DNA from: DATDCV01 sp036524155
Lineage (GTDB): Bacteria; Verrucomicrobiota; Verrucomicrobiia; Limisphaerales; UBA8199
Direction of reading: 5' to 3'
DNA length: 30,572 nucleotides
NCBI GenBank assembly: GCA_036524155.1
Contig: DATDCV010000632.1
Span: 1-30,572, forward strand
Of the stretch, positions 1 through 7,415 are shown in pieces. The notes beneath the pieces are model-generated. The model worked only from the letters and a program-made list of their open reading frames with translations, ran no database searches and was not told the origin of the DNA. A program made the translations under genes and the position numbers. Every line of letters begins with the position of its first letter. Position 1 is the first letter of the stretch.

Positions 1-110
1 GGAGAGTCTTACGCATACGGTGTCTTTTCTTAATCGCAATTTTCGTTGCTCGAAAGCAGGTTAGTCCCGCTCCGCGGAACTTGTAAAGGGATTTTCGGAA
101 AAAAACTGCC

Positions 111-153
111 AAAAAATGCCACCCAACCATCCGCTCCCGCGAGCCTGGGTGGC
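111..153 (-). terminator. Intrinsic terminator after tatC
   Basis: Read on the minus strand, an 8-bp perfect stem (GCCACCCA at 146-153 pairing with TGGGTGGC at 118-125, loop of 20 nt) is followed by a T-rich tract at 111-117, with a second T tract just beyond at about 98-105. It lies 36 bases after the tatC stop codon, so it probably ends the tatA-tatC transcript. The loop is long for a classical terminator. Confidence 0.65.
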
Positions 154-188
154 GGCATCACTATGACCGCTCCACGGGCATCGCGTCC

Positions 189-1223
189 TTACGCCTGGCA
201 TTCTGCCTGGGCCGCCGCCGCTTCACGTTTCTTTGCTTTTCGCTCCCAGTACCAGGCGATCCAGACGCTGACCTCGTAGAGCAATTGGAGCGGTACCGCC
301 ATCAGGATCTGGGTAATGACTTCAGGAGTCGTCAGCACGGCCCCAAGGACAAAATTGATGACGATGACATAGCGGCGGGCCTTGGTCAGTATCGCGTAAT
401 TCAGCACGCCGATCTTGACCAGCGTCAGCACCACGACGGGCAATTCAAATCCCAAGCCCATGCCGAGCATGAACTTGCAGACGAAGCTGATATAATCCTC
501 GGCCCGCCATTGGTTGGCGGTGAACCCAAGCCATTGGGCGTATTGCGCGGATGCCGCCAGGGCGATGGGCATCAAAATGAAATAACAGAACGCCACGCCG
601 ACTAGGAACAGGCCGGCCCCAAACCCCAACCCCCGGTACACATATTTCTTCTCCCGCATCTTAAGCGCCGGAAAGACGAAAGCAGCCACAAAATAGAAGA
701 TGAAAGGCGAGGCGACGACCAGCCCGGCATAAACGGCGACCTTGGTGGCGACGATGAAAGCTCCGGCCGGACCAAGATTGATGATGTCGATGAGCAACTT
801 GTCTTCCGCACCGACCCCGGCTTTGGGGTCCGGCCTGACGTTGGCGCCCAGGAGCAGGTTGGTGCCGACGACTACCGGTTCGAGCTCGAACTGGACGAAC
901 TTGTTGGTGCCAAAGAACGCGGCGAAGGGTTCGTTGGTGCTGATGCGAAAGATGCCGAGCTGGTTAGTGCCGAGAGTAAAACGGACGGTTTGCAGTTGAG
1001 GAGAATGCCGGGCCGGAGCACGCGTGAGCGGCCATTTCAAGACGTCCACGACATAGTTACCTCCGAGAAGGCAGGCGAGCACCGCCACACCTGCAAAGGC
1101 GAGGCTCTTAATCAGAACCCAACGTAAGTCCTCGAGGTGTTCGAGAAACGACTTAACCGGTCCGCCTTCTTCTTCCTCCTCCTGCTCTGTTTCGAGGCGC
1201 TCCGCTTCGGGTTCATCAACCAT
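189..1223 (-). CDS. tatC: Sec-independent protein translocase subunit TatC
   Basis: TatC is the multi-spanning inner-membrane receptor of the twin-arginine translocase, which exports folded proteins. The cytoplasmic N-terminus carries the family signature FLEHLEDLRWVLIKS just before the first membrane segment. Later segments include the SPFIFYFVAAFVFPAL, LGFELPVVV and LTTPEVITQ blocks expected for TatC, and KMREKKY matches the conserved cytoplasmic Glu loop. At 344 residues it is about 90 longer than typical TatC. The excess is a periplasmic insertion after the first membrane helix, with three GTN-containing segments. The reading frame continues to a GTG at 1235, but the ATG at 1223 (MVDEPE) is preferred; neither has a strong ribosome binding site. 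An acidic run of Glu residues precedes the core domain. tatA lies immediately upstream on the same strand, so the two form one operon. Confidence 0.95.
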   Translation of the reverse strand: MVDEPEAERLETEQEEEEEGGPVKSFLEHLEDLRWVLIKSLAFAGVAVLACLLGGNYVVDVLKWPLTRAPARHSPQLQTVRFTLGTNQLGIFRISTNEPFAAFFGTNKFVQFELEPVVVGTNLLLGANVRPDPKAGVGAEDKLLIDIINLGPAGAFIVATKVAVYAGLVVASPFIFYFVAAFVFPALKMREKKYVYRGLGFGAGLFLVGVAFCYFILMPIALAASAQYAQWLGFTANQWRAEDYISFVCKFMLGMGLGFELPVVVLTLVKIGVLNYAILTKARRYVIVINFVLGAVLTTPEVITQILMAVPLQLLYEVSVWIAWYWERKAKKREAAAAQAECQA

Positions 1224-1245
1224 GGGTGGACCCACTTAGCGGAAT

Positions 1246-1566
1246 CTAGCTCTTGGAACCGGAAGGCGTGGTTTGCGGGACGGTGGAACTGGGTTCAACG
1301 CTGGACGCTGGCGCCGCCGGCGTGGTTTCGATCGCTGGGCTGCTGGGGGGGCTGGGGGGCAAACGCCGTGGTGGCGGTGATTCATCCATGGCCTGGCTGA
1401 CTTCATCGGTGACTTCCTTGGTGGCCTTTTTGAACTCCTTGATGCCCTGGCCCAAACCCTTCGCCAACTCCGGCAGTTTCTTCGCGCCAAACATGATCAA
1501 AACCAGCGCGAGAATAAGGATGATCTCCATCCCGCCGAGGTTAAAGATACCGAACATGACATTCAT
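1246..1566 (-). CDS. tatA: Twin-arginine translocase subunit TatA/TatB family
   Basis: TatA-type proteins oligomerise to form the transport path of the twin-arginine translocase. The protein shows the standard layout: a short N-terminus, one membrane helix (GGMEIILILALVLIMFG), the hinge FGAKKLPELAKGLGQGIKEFKKA, an amphipathic helix, and a low-complexity Pro/Ser/Thr tail. The FG-x-KKLPEL signature is diagnostic of the TatA/B family, and the short charged amphipathic helix favours TatA over TatB. The frame also has an ATG at 1581 and one at 1557; the ATG at 1566 (MNVMFG) places the helix at the usual distance. The stop is about 20 nt before the tatC start, so the pair is co-transcribed. No tatB is visible here. 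Confidence 0.93.
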   Translation of the reverse strand: MNVMFGIFNLGGMEIILILALVLIMFGAKKLPELAKGLGQGIKEFKKATKEVTDEVSQAMDESPPPRRLPPSPPSSPAIETTPAAPASSVEPSSTVPQTTPSGSKS

Positions 1567-1651
1567 ACTTGAGCAAACCATTCTTAAGCAGGCTAAGCCT
1601 GTTGGACAAAATAGTAAAGCTCCAAACGACGCGTTTTCCGTATCGCTTCAG

Positions 1652-1740
1652 TCTTGGGTCGGAGCGCCGAGTTGCACTCGGCTTACATGCGGCCGTCGGC
1701 GCGGTTAAGCCGATTAAAAATCGGCGCTCCGACCCAGGAC
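1652..1740. repeat. Palindromic interspersed element, type 1
   Basis: A perfect 16-bp inverted repeat (1655-1670 and 1721-1736, core GGTCGGAGCGCCGA) extends to about 19 of 20 matching bases. Each arm runs into its own small hairpin: GCCGAGT-TGC-ACTCGGC at 1666-1682 and GCCGATT-AAA-AATCGGC at 1709-1725. A further inner pair, CGGCTT/AAGCCG, lies at 1679-1684 and 1707-1712. The element sits between the divergent tatA and CPBP protease genes. It could act as a structural or mobile palindromic repeat. Two elements with the same architecture but different sequence occur at 7146-7248 and 15537-15643. Confidence 0.75.
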
Positions 1741-1795
1741 TGCGGGGGCACTCCTTTTCCTAGTCAGTCGCCGGAGCTTGCTATAGGTTGCCCGA

Positions 1796-2692
1796 ATGTT
1801 GCCGGAGACACCCTGGAGAAGTGAGGCGGTGCTGCGCTTGTTCCTGAGCGCCGTGGTCTGCTTTTTCCTCGGATCGTTCCTGATCGCCGGGTTTCAACAA
1901 GTAACGAGCCTGGCTTGGAGCAGCGTTCGGGTGGGTCTGCTGGTAGCGGCTTCGGCTGGTTTTCTCGGGGCCAGCCTCCTGCTGCTGAGGAACTTCTGGG
2001 GTCCGCGGGATTCGCTGCTGCGGTTGGCGCTGGTGCTGGCGTGTTTCTACGCCGGGCTGCTGCTCGGCGCATGGGCCTCCAAGCTTGTTGGCACCATTCG
2101 GCCGTCGGTAGGCCAGATGATTATCTCCGCCCTCAGCCTGCAAGGGGCGGTGCTGGTGCTGGTGATCCCGTTTTTGCGCGAGCATAGCGCGAGGTGGAGC
2201 GAGGCCTTTGGGTTGAATAACCGGTGGGGGTTGGCGATTCTGCTCGGCCTGCTGGTGGGTTGCATTTTCCTCCCGATCGGGTGGATCCTGCAAAACCTCT
2301 CCGCCGAATTCATGTTGCGGCTGCATCTGAAGCCTGAACAGCAGCAGGTCGTGCAAACCCTGCAAACGGACCACGCGTCGGCGGCGCGCGCCTTGTTCGG
2401 GGTCATCAGTGTGGTGCTGGTGCCGCCAGCCGAGGAATCGTTCTTCCGCGGGATCCTCTACCCATGGATAAAACGCGCGGGCTTCCCGCGACTGGCGTTG
2501 TGGGGAACCGCGCTGGCCTTCGCGGCGACCCATTCGAACCTCATGAGCTTCATTCCCCTCGCCGCGTTTGCCCTTGCTCTGACGCTGCTGTACGAACGCA
2601 CCGGCAACCTGCTGGCGCCGATTGCTGCCCATGCTTTCTTCAACGCCGCGAACATGGCCAAACTCTATTTCCTGGAAAGCACCCTGACCTGA
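1796..2692 (+). CDS. CPBP-family intramembrane glutamic endopeptidase
   Basis: This 298-residue polytopic membrane protein belongs to the CPBP (CAAX protease / bacteriocin-processing) family, relatives of Rce1. The C-terminal third holds the family motifs: PAEESFFRGILYPWIKR with Glu213-Glu214 and Arg218 (the EExxxR motif), then FAATHSN with His246, and AAHAFFNAANM with His279 and Asn283 (HxxxN). Several hydrophobic segments precede the catalytic block. The first Met codon at 1796 gives a sensible membrane-targeted N-terminus. The stop is one base before the thiL start, so it heads the thiL-tsaE-tsaB run. The substrate is unknown; bacterial members act in immunity, secretion or membrane-protein processing. 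Confidence 0.9.
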   Translation: MLPETPWRSEAVLRLFLSAVVCFFLGSFLIAGFQQVTSLAWSSVRVGLLVAASAGFLGASLLLLRNFWGPRDSLLRLALVLACFYAGLLLGAWASKLVGTIRPSVGQMIISALSLQGAVLVLVIPFLREHSARWSEAFGLNNRWGLAILLGLLVGCIFLPIGWILQNLSAEFMLRLHLKPEQQQVVQTLQTDHASAARALFGVISVVLVPPAEESFFRGILYPWIKRAGFPRLALWGTALAFAATHSNLMSFIPLAAFALALTLLYERTGNLLAPIAAHAFFNAANMAKLYFLESTLT

Positions 2693-2693
2693 A

Positions 2694-3623
2694 ATGAACG
2701 AGTTCGAGCTAATCAGCCGCCTGACGCGCTCGCTTCCGGCCAACAAATCCGTCGTCGTCGGGCCGGGCGACGATTGCGCGGTGCTCGATTTCGGGCTGCC
2801 GGATCGGCTGCTGCTGCTCAAGACCGACGCGGTGGTCGAAGGCATCCATTTCTCTCCGGGCACGGCGGCGGCCAAAGTGGGCCATAAGGCGCTCGGCCGG
2901 TGCCTCAGTGACATTGCGGCGATGGCGGGCACACCCACGGCAGCGTTGATCACGCTGGCGTTGCCACCCGCTTTTGAGGTTGTCTACCTCGAAGAGATCT
3001 ATGCCGGCCTGAGTGTCCTCGCCCGCAAACACGACGTCGCGGTCGTCGGCGGCGAGACCACCAGGAACAGCGGCGGCATTCTTATTTCGGTGGCGCTGCT
3101 GGGCTGGGTCCCCCGCGGCAAAGGCGTTTTGCGCTCGGGCGCCGAAGTCGGCGACGCGATTTTCGTCACCGGCGAGCTGGGCGGTTCGCTCGCGGGAAAG
3201 CATCTCGAGTTTGAGCCGCGGCTGGCCGAGGCACGCTGGCTCAGCGAGAATTTCTCGATTCATGCGATGCTGGACATCAGCGACGGCCTGGCCGGCGACC
3301 TCCGGCACGTGTTGACGGCGAGCAGGGTCGGCGCCGAACTGCTCGCCACATCGATTCCGGTCAGCCGCGAGGCACGGCGCGCGGCCAAGGTGGAACCGGC
3401 CAAACCGGCCCTGCTCGCGGCGCTGACGGACGGCGAGGATTTCGAGTTGCTGTTCACAGTCGCCAGCCGGGACGCGGTGCCGTTGCTCGACGCGTGGACG
3501 CGGCGGTTTCCCAAGTTGCCTTTGAGTTGCATCGGCCGAATCACCGCGACCGAAGGGGTTACGATTCGGGACAAACAAGGCGTGCGCCCCTTAACCGTTC
3601 ATGGCTACGTTCATTTCGCATAG
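2694..3623 (+). CDS. thiL: Thiamine-monophosphate kinase
   Basis: ThiL phosphorylates thiamine monophosphate to thiamine diphosphate with ATP, the last step of cofactor synthesis. The 309 residues match the family length. Visible motifs are GPGDDCAVLD (residues 23-32) at the N-terminal metal/nucleotide site, KTDAVVEGIHF (43-53), the LSDIAAMAG helix (71-79), the VGGETTRN segment, and LDISDGLAGDL in the C-terminal half. The start lies one base after the CPBP stop. The stop overlaps the tsaE start by 23 bases, which indicates translational coupling. Assignment is firm from motif order and length. Confidence 0.95.
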   Translation: MNEFELISRLTRSLPANKSVVVGPGDDCAVLDFGLPDRLLLLKTDAVVEGIHFSPGTAAAKVGHKALGRCLSDIAAMAGTPTAALITLALPPAFEVVYLEEIYAGLSVLARKHDVAVVGGETTRNSGGILISVALLGWVPRGKGVLRSGAEVGDAIFVTGELGGSLAGKHLEFEPRLAEARWLSENFSIHAMLDISDGLAGDLRHVLTASRVGAELLATSIPVSREARRAAKVEPAKPALLAALTDGEDFELLFTVASRDAVPLLDAWTRRFPKLPLSCIGRITATEGVTIRDKQGVRPLTVHGYVHFA

Positions 3624-4095
3624 CCCGGCCGAAACCGAGGCGCTGGGCGAGGCGTGGGGCCGCGACGCAGAGCCGGGATTGGTGGTGGCGCTGTCAGGCG
3701 ACCTTGGCGCCGGCAAAACCCAGCTCGTTAAGGGCCTCGCGCGCGGGCTGGGCATAGCCGCCCGGGTCCATTCTCCCACGTTCACGCTCATCAATATTTA
3801 CCCTGGCGGCCGCCTGACCTTGTTCCACCTCGACCTTTACCGGCTGGAAAGCGCGCAGCAAATCCGCGAAGCCGGCCTGGAGGAGTATCTGCATCCGGAA
3901 GGAGTGACCGTGATCGAGTGGGCCGAACGCTGGCTCGAGCGACGGTCGAGCAGCGAGGGGCAGGGACGGGAGAGCGAAAGACCACCTCGCCGAGTCGGGC
4001 AATTGCCTGCCCCCGCCCCCCGCCTGCTCGCCGTTCAAATCGAAACCGTGGCGGACACGCAACGCCGCATCACCTATGAAAATATTGGCGCTTGA
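3601..4095 (+). CDS. tsaE: tRNA threonylcarbamoyladenosine biosynthesis ATPase TsaE
   Basis: TsaE is the ATPase partner of TsaB and TsaD in making N6-threonylcarbamoyladenosine at position 37 of ANN-decoding tRNAs. It shows the Walker A loop GDLGAGKT (residues 33-40), HSPTFTL (57-63), the FHLDLYRL segment (75-82) and EWAER (106-110). Unusually, about 28 residues rich in Arg, Ser, Glu and Pro are inserted at 112-140, between EWAERW and the following beta strand (LLAVQIE). The DNA of the insertion is bounded by an 8-bp inverted repeat (3957-3964 and 4006-4013). The gene overlaps thiL by 23 bases and tsaB by 20, so all three are probably translated from one message. Confidence 0.94.
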   Translation: MATFISHSPAETEALGEAWGRDAEPGLVVALSGDLGAGKTQLVKGLARGLGIAARVHSPTFTLINIYPGGRLTLFHLDLYRLESAQQIREAGLEEYLHPEGVTVIEWAERWLERRSSSEGQGRESERPPRRVGQLPAPAPRLLAVQIETVADTQRRITYENIGA

Positions 4096-4732
4096 GTTTT
4101 CCTCGGCTCAACGGAGCGTGGCCGTGCTGGACTCCGCGGTGGCCCACGGCACGGCGGCCGCCGAAGTGGTGGAAATGGGCGGCCGCGCCACCAAGGCCCT
4201 GGGAATGATCGAGGAAGCTCTGCGCCAAGCCCGGATCGAACGCGAGCAGATCGACTGCGTCGCGGTCGGGCTTGGGCCGGGTTCGTACACCGGGATTCGC
4301 GCCGCGATCTCGCTCGCGCAAGGGTGGCAGCTCGCCGCGGAGGTTAAGCTGGCGGGAGTCAGCAGCGCCGAAGCCGTCGCGGCGCAAGCCTGCGATGACG
4401 GCCTGAGAGGCCGGGTCGCTGTCGTTATCGACGCGCAGCGAAAGGAATTCTACCTCGCCGATTACGAGCTGACTGAGTCCGGCTGGCGCGAGGTGAAGCC
4501 GCTTCGGCTCGCGGCGCTCGCCGAGGTGCAAGCGGCCGCTGGCCTCGGGCCGGTGGTCGGCCCGGAAATCACGCGCTGGTTTCCTGGCGCCAAGGCGGTG
4601 TTCCCGCGGGCCGCGATGCTCGCTCTGATCGCGCGAAGCAAGACCGGTTTTATCCGGGGCGAAGAACTCGAACCTGTCTATCTCCGTCCGACGCAATTCG
4701 TGAAGGCGCCGCCGCCAAGGATCGTGCCATGA
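4076..4732 (+). CDS. tsaB: tRNA threonylcarbamoyladenosine biosynthesis protein TsaB
   Basis: TsaB is the non-catalytic ASKHA-fold partner of TsaD in the t6A37 tRNA modification complex. The N-terminus MKILALEFSSAQRSVAVLD is the typical first strand pair, and GLGPGSYTGIR (residues 65-75) is the family signature. At 218 residues it is of usual size. The start lies inside the end of tsaE (20-base overlap), giving a tsaE-tsaB pair that is common in bacteria. tsaD is not in the window. The C-terminal segment VYLRPTQFVKAPPPR is typical of the end of this family. Confidence 0.94.
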   Translation: MKILALEFSSAQRSVAVLDSAVAHGTAAAEVVEMGGRATKALGMIEEALRQARIEREQIDCVAVGLGPGSYTGIRAAISLAQGWQLAAEVKLAGVSSAEAVAAQACDDGLRGRVAVVIDAQRKEFYLADYELTESGWREVKPLRLAALAEVQAAAGLGPVVGPEITRWFPGAKAVFPRAAMLALIARSKTGFIRGEELEPVYLRPTQFVKAPPPRIVP

Positions 4733-4775
4733 TTTTGCTTCCGCCAGCGATAGTTTGCAGCCATAACACAGCGCG

Positions 4776-5855
4776 ATGAAAGCCGCGGTTCTCTACGGGA
4801 AAGAAGATGTGCGCGTCGAAGAAGTCGCGCCCAAACCGTTGCAGCCGGGTGAAGTCCGCATTGCCATCGAGGCGGCGCTGACGTGCGGGACGGATTTGAA
4901 GGTGTACAAACGCGGGTATCACGCCCGGATGATCGTGCCGCCGGCGGTGTTTGGCCATGAGCTGTCGGGAACCGTGTGCGAAGTCCACAGTCCTCGGTCC
5001 ACGGTCCCCGCTTCAGGATCCCAAGCCCAGACTTCAGCGTCCGGAGCCGGGGTCGCCGAGTGGCGGGTGGGGGAGCGGGTGGTCGTGGCCAATTCGGCGC
5101 CGTGCGGCGATTGTTTCTTCTGCGGCAACGGCCAGGAAAACCTGTGCGACGATCTGTTATTTGTGAACGGGGCCTACGCCCAGTCCATAGTCGTTCCCGC
5201 CCGAGTGGCGGCCAAGAACATGCTGCGGCTCAAGTCGGAGACCCCGTTCGCGGATGCGGCGCTGGTCGAGCCGCTCGCGTGCGTGGTTCAAGGCATCCAG
5301 GATTCGCGCGTCCGCGCGGGTCAACGGGTGTTGGTGATTGGATCGGGGCCGATTGGGCTGATGTTTGTCGCGCTGGCGCGGCACCTGGGCTGCGCTGTGT
5401 CGGTTTCGGGACGCGGCGAGCAGCGGTTGGAGCTCGCGCGGAAGCTGGGCGCCGCGCGCATTATCGACGCGGCCAGCCAGGCGGAGTTGCCGACTCCGGG
5501 GTCGCGCGACGGTTACGATGTCGTCATCGAAGCGGTCGGGAAACCGCAAACGTGGGAAGCGGCGGTCCGTCTGGTGCGGAAGGGCGGCACCGTCAATTTT
5601 TTTGGTGGCTGTCCCTCGGGAACGTCGGTCACGCTCGACACCGCGCTGCTCCATTATTCCAACCTTTCGTTGCTGGCGAGCTTTCACCACACGCCTCGCA
5701 GCATCCGCGAGGCCCTCGGCTTCATCGAACGCGGCGTGATCCGCGCGGCCGACTTCGTCGACGGGGAATGCCCGCTTTCGGAATTGCCCGCCTTGTTCCA
5801 ATCGATGGCGCGCGGCAACCGGGCGATCAAGACCCTGGTGCGCGTTCGCGCCTGA
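4776..5855 (+). CDS. Zinc-dependent medium-chain alcohol/sorbitol dehydrogenase family
   Basis: This medium-chain dehydrogenase oxidises a secondary alcohol, probably a polyol, amino alcohol or sugar alcohol, with NAD(P). Catalytic zinc ligands are recognisable: Cys37 in LTCGTD, His61-Glu62 in FGHELSG, and Glu165 in LVEPLACV. The four-Cys structural zinc loop spans Cys110, 113, 116 and 124 (CGDCFFCGNGQENLC). The Rossmann loop is GSGPIG (189-194). Residues 71-92 are an in-frame insertion between CEV and the usual W-x-VGERV strand. Its DNA begins with four tandem 7-base units (RGTCCNC) at 4982-5009. The gene follows tsaB after 43 bases and precedes cinA after 8. The exact substrate cannot be told; threonine- or sorbitol-dehydrogenase-like members are closest in motif pattern. 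Confidence 0.88.
   Translation: MKAAVLYGKEDVRVEEVAPKPLQPGEVRIAIEAALTCGTDLKVYKRGYHARMIVPPAVFGHELSGTVCEVHSPRSTVPASGSQAQTSASGAGVAEWRVGERVVVANSAPCGDCFFCGNGQENLCDDLLFVNGAYAQSIVVPARVAAKNMLRLKSETPFADAALVEPLACVVQGIQDSRVRAGQRVLVIGSGPIGLMFVALARHLGCAVSVSGRGEQRLELARKLGAARIIDAASQAELPTPGSRDGYDVVIEAVGKPQTWEAAVRLVRKGGTVNFFGGCPSGTSVTLDTALLHYSNLSLLASFHHTPRSIREALGFIERGVIRAADFVDGECPLSELPALFQSMARGNRAIKTLVRVRA
4982..5009 (+). repeat. Four tandem 7-bp units inside the dehydrogenase gene
   Basis: Four consecutive heptamers of the form RGTCCNC (AGTCCAC, AGTCCTC, GGTCCAC, GGTCCCC) sit in the coding sequence exactly where the protein has an extra loop compared with its family. The block looks like a small tandem expansion kept in frame. 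Confidence 0.75.
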
Positions 5856-5863
5856 GAATTTCC

Positions 5864-7126
5864 ATGGTCACCGAACTGGTTAACACGGGGAGCGAGCTCA
5901 TGCTGGGCCGCGTGCTCAACACACACCAGCAATGGCTCTGTCGCGAGCTGGCCAACCTTGGCTACGTGGTGGATCGACAGGTGGCGGTCCCGGACGCCGC
6001 CGATGCGATCCAGGCGGCGGTGCGCGAAGCCCTCGCGCGAGCCGACCTTGTCATCACCACGGGCGGCCTGGGTCCCACCTCTTGCGACCTCACGCGCGAC
6101 GCCGTCGCGCAACTGCTGCGCAGGAACCTCAACGAAGACCCGGCGGTGCTGGCTCAAATCACTGGTTTCTTCACGGCACGCAACCGCGTCATGCCGGAAA
6201 GCACGCGCGTGCAGGCGCTGGTGCCCGAAGGTGCGCTGGTCCTGGACAACGCTTTTGGCACCGCGCCCGGCCTCGCCCTCGAAGTCCGGCCCAACCCCTT
6301 TCGCCCCGGCGGCGCCGCTTCCTGGCTGATCATGCTCCCCGGTCCGCCGCGGGAGCTGCGACCCATGTTCACGAACGTCGTCACGCCGCTCCTGCGCCGC
6401 GCGTTACCGATCGCCGGCCCGTTCGTGTGCCGCACGCTGCGTTCAACCGGCATTGGCGAGTCAATTGTCGAGGAAAAACTGGCCGGCCCCATGCGGGCCC
6501 TGGTGGCCAGGGGCCTCGAACTCGGATACTGCGCGCGGCCGGGACAGGTGGACGTCCGCCTCGTCGCTCGGGTTCCCGATGCCGAAGCGCTGGTTCTCGA
6601 GGGCGAAACGGTCGTTCGCGCTCAGCTCGACCCCAGTATCTATGCCACCGAGGACGAGGAGCTGGAGGAAGTAGCCGTTCGGTTGTTGACCCAACGACAA
6701 CAGACCATCGCCCTCGCCGAATCCTGCACCGGCGGTTATGTAGCGAATCTGCTCACCAACGTGCCGGGCGCCTCGGCGGTGCTGCTCGCCGGGCTGGTCA
6801 CTTACTCAAACGATGCCAAGCGGAACCTGCTCGGCGTCCGTCCGGAGACCCTGACGGAACATGGCGCCGTCAGCGCGGCCGTGGCACAGGAGATGGCGGA
6901 AGGTGCCCGCCAGCGCGCCGGATCGACGTATGCGATCTCCGTGACCGGTATTGCCGGGCCGGGCGGCGGCACACCTGCCAAACCTGTCGGGACGGTCTTC
7001 ATGGCGTTGGCGGGGCCGCACCCGACGGTCGTCGTGCAGCAGTTGAACCCCTGGGATCGGCTGACATTCAAACAGGCCACGGCGAACCAGGCCCTCGATC
7101 TGTTGCGGCGCAACCTCGCCGCGTAA
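5864..7126 (+). CDS. cinA: CinA family protein (molybdopterin-binding-like plus NMN deamidase domain)
   Basis: CinA-type proteins join an N-terminal MoaB/Mog-like domain, often active on ADP-ribose, to a C-terminal PncC-type nicotinamide mononucleotide amidase used in pyridine nucleotide salvage. The N-terminal domain shows NTGSELMLGRVLNTHQQWL (residues 7-25) and TTGGLGPTSCDLTRDAV (65-81). The C-terminal domain shows ESCTGG (286-291), PGASAVLLAGLVTYSNDAK (301-319) and TGIAGPGGGTPAKPVGTV (361-378). At 420 residues it is full length. The start is the ATG at 5864; the frame is open far upstream but that part is a shadow of the dehydrogenase. One oddity: the usual GPT-x-DD-x-T motif reads GPTSCDLT, so the first Asp is Cys74. 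Confidence 0.93.
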   Translation: MVTELVNTGSELMLGRVLNTHQQWLCRELANLGYVVDRQVAVPDAADAIQAAVREALARADLVITTGGLGPTSCDLTRDAVAQLLRRNLNEDPAVLAQITGFFTARNRVMPESTRVQALVPEGALVLDNAFGTAPGLALEVRPNPFRPGGAASWLIMLPGPPRELRPMFTNVVTPLLRRALPIAGPFVCRTLRSTGIGESIVEEKLAGPMRALVARGLELGYCARPGQVDVRLVARVPDAEALVLEGETVVRAQLDPSIYATEDEELEEVAVRLLTQRQQTIALAESCTGGYVANLLTNVPGASAVLLAGLVTYSNDAKRNLLGVRPETLTEHGAVSAAVAQEMAEGARQRAGSTYAISVTGIAGPGGGTPAKPVGTVFMALAGPHPTVVVQQLNPWDRLTFKQATANQALDLLRRNLAA

Positions 7127-7145
7127 AAGGCGCTGCGCTGTGGTC

Positions 7146-7248
7146 GGCGCGCGGACTTCAGTCCGCAGCAACTTCCGTGGGCAGGGAACGTCCGCATTCC
7201 GCACGCAACGGTCGATCGAGCATTGCTGCGGACTGAAGTCCGCGCACC
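7146..7248. repeat. Palindromic interspersed element, type 2, copy A
   Basis: Two 26-bp arms (7146-7171 and 7223-7248) are inverted repeats with 25 of 26 bases paired. Each contains GCGGACT-TC-AGTCCGC or its complement, itself a 7-bp hairpin. The element follows cinA by 20 bases and may also act as a transcript-end structure. A second copy with near-identical arms but a different interior lies at 15537-15643. The rest of the gap to the kinase gene (7249-7415) shows nothing recognised. Confidence 0.85.
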
Positions 7249-7415
7249 GGATGCTCGGCCCACCCTCAACCGACCCATTCCGTTTCGCCGATAATTCTAC
7301 TTGCTAATTCTCTACATTAGTGCGAACACATCCCTCATTGCTACCGCTACTTCCGCTTGACCGCTGCGTTTGACCTCGCCGGCAGCCGGAACTGCGGCGG
7401 TGGTTCGAAGGTGCG

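Noticed and set aside
46..279. Short plus-strand ORF at the window start
   Set aside because: Overlaps the tatC end and terminator in antisense and has no recognisable product.
1781..2953. Long minus-strand ORF opposite CPBP/thiL
   Set aside because: Typical antisense shadow in GC-rich DNA; the plus-strand frames have clear family motifs.
4976..5863. N-terminal extension of the cinA frame
   Set aside because: Runs through the dehydrogenase gene in another frame; the family start is the ATG at 5864.
7146..7248. CRISPR-like repeat pair
   Set aside because: The two arms are inverted, not direct, with one interior; no array or cas genes are present.
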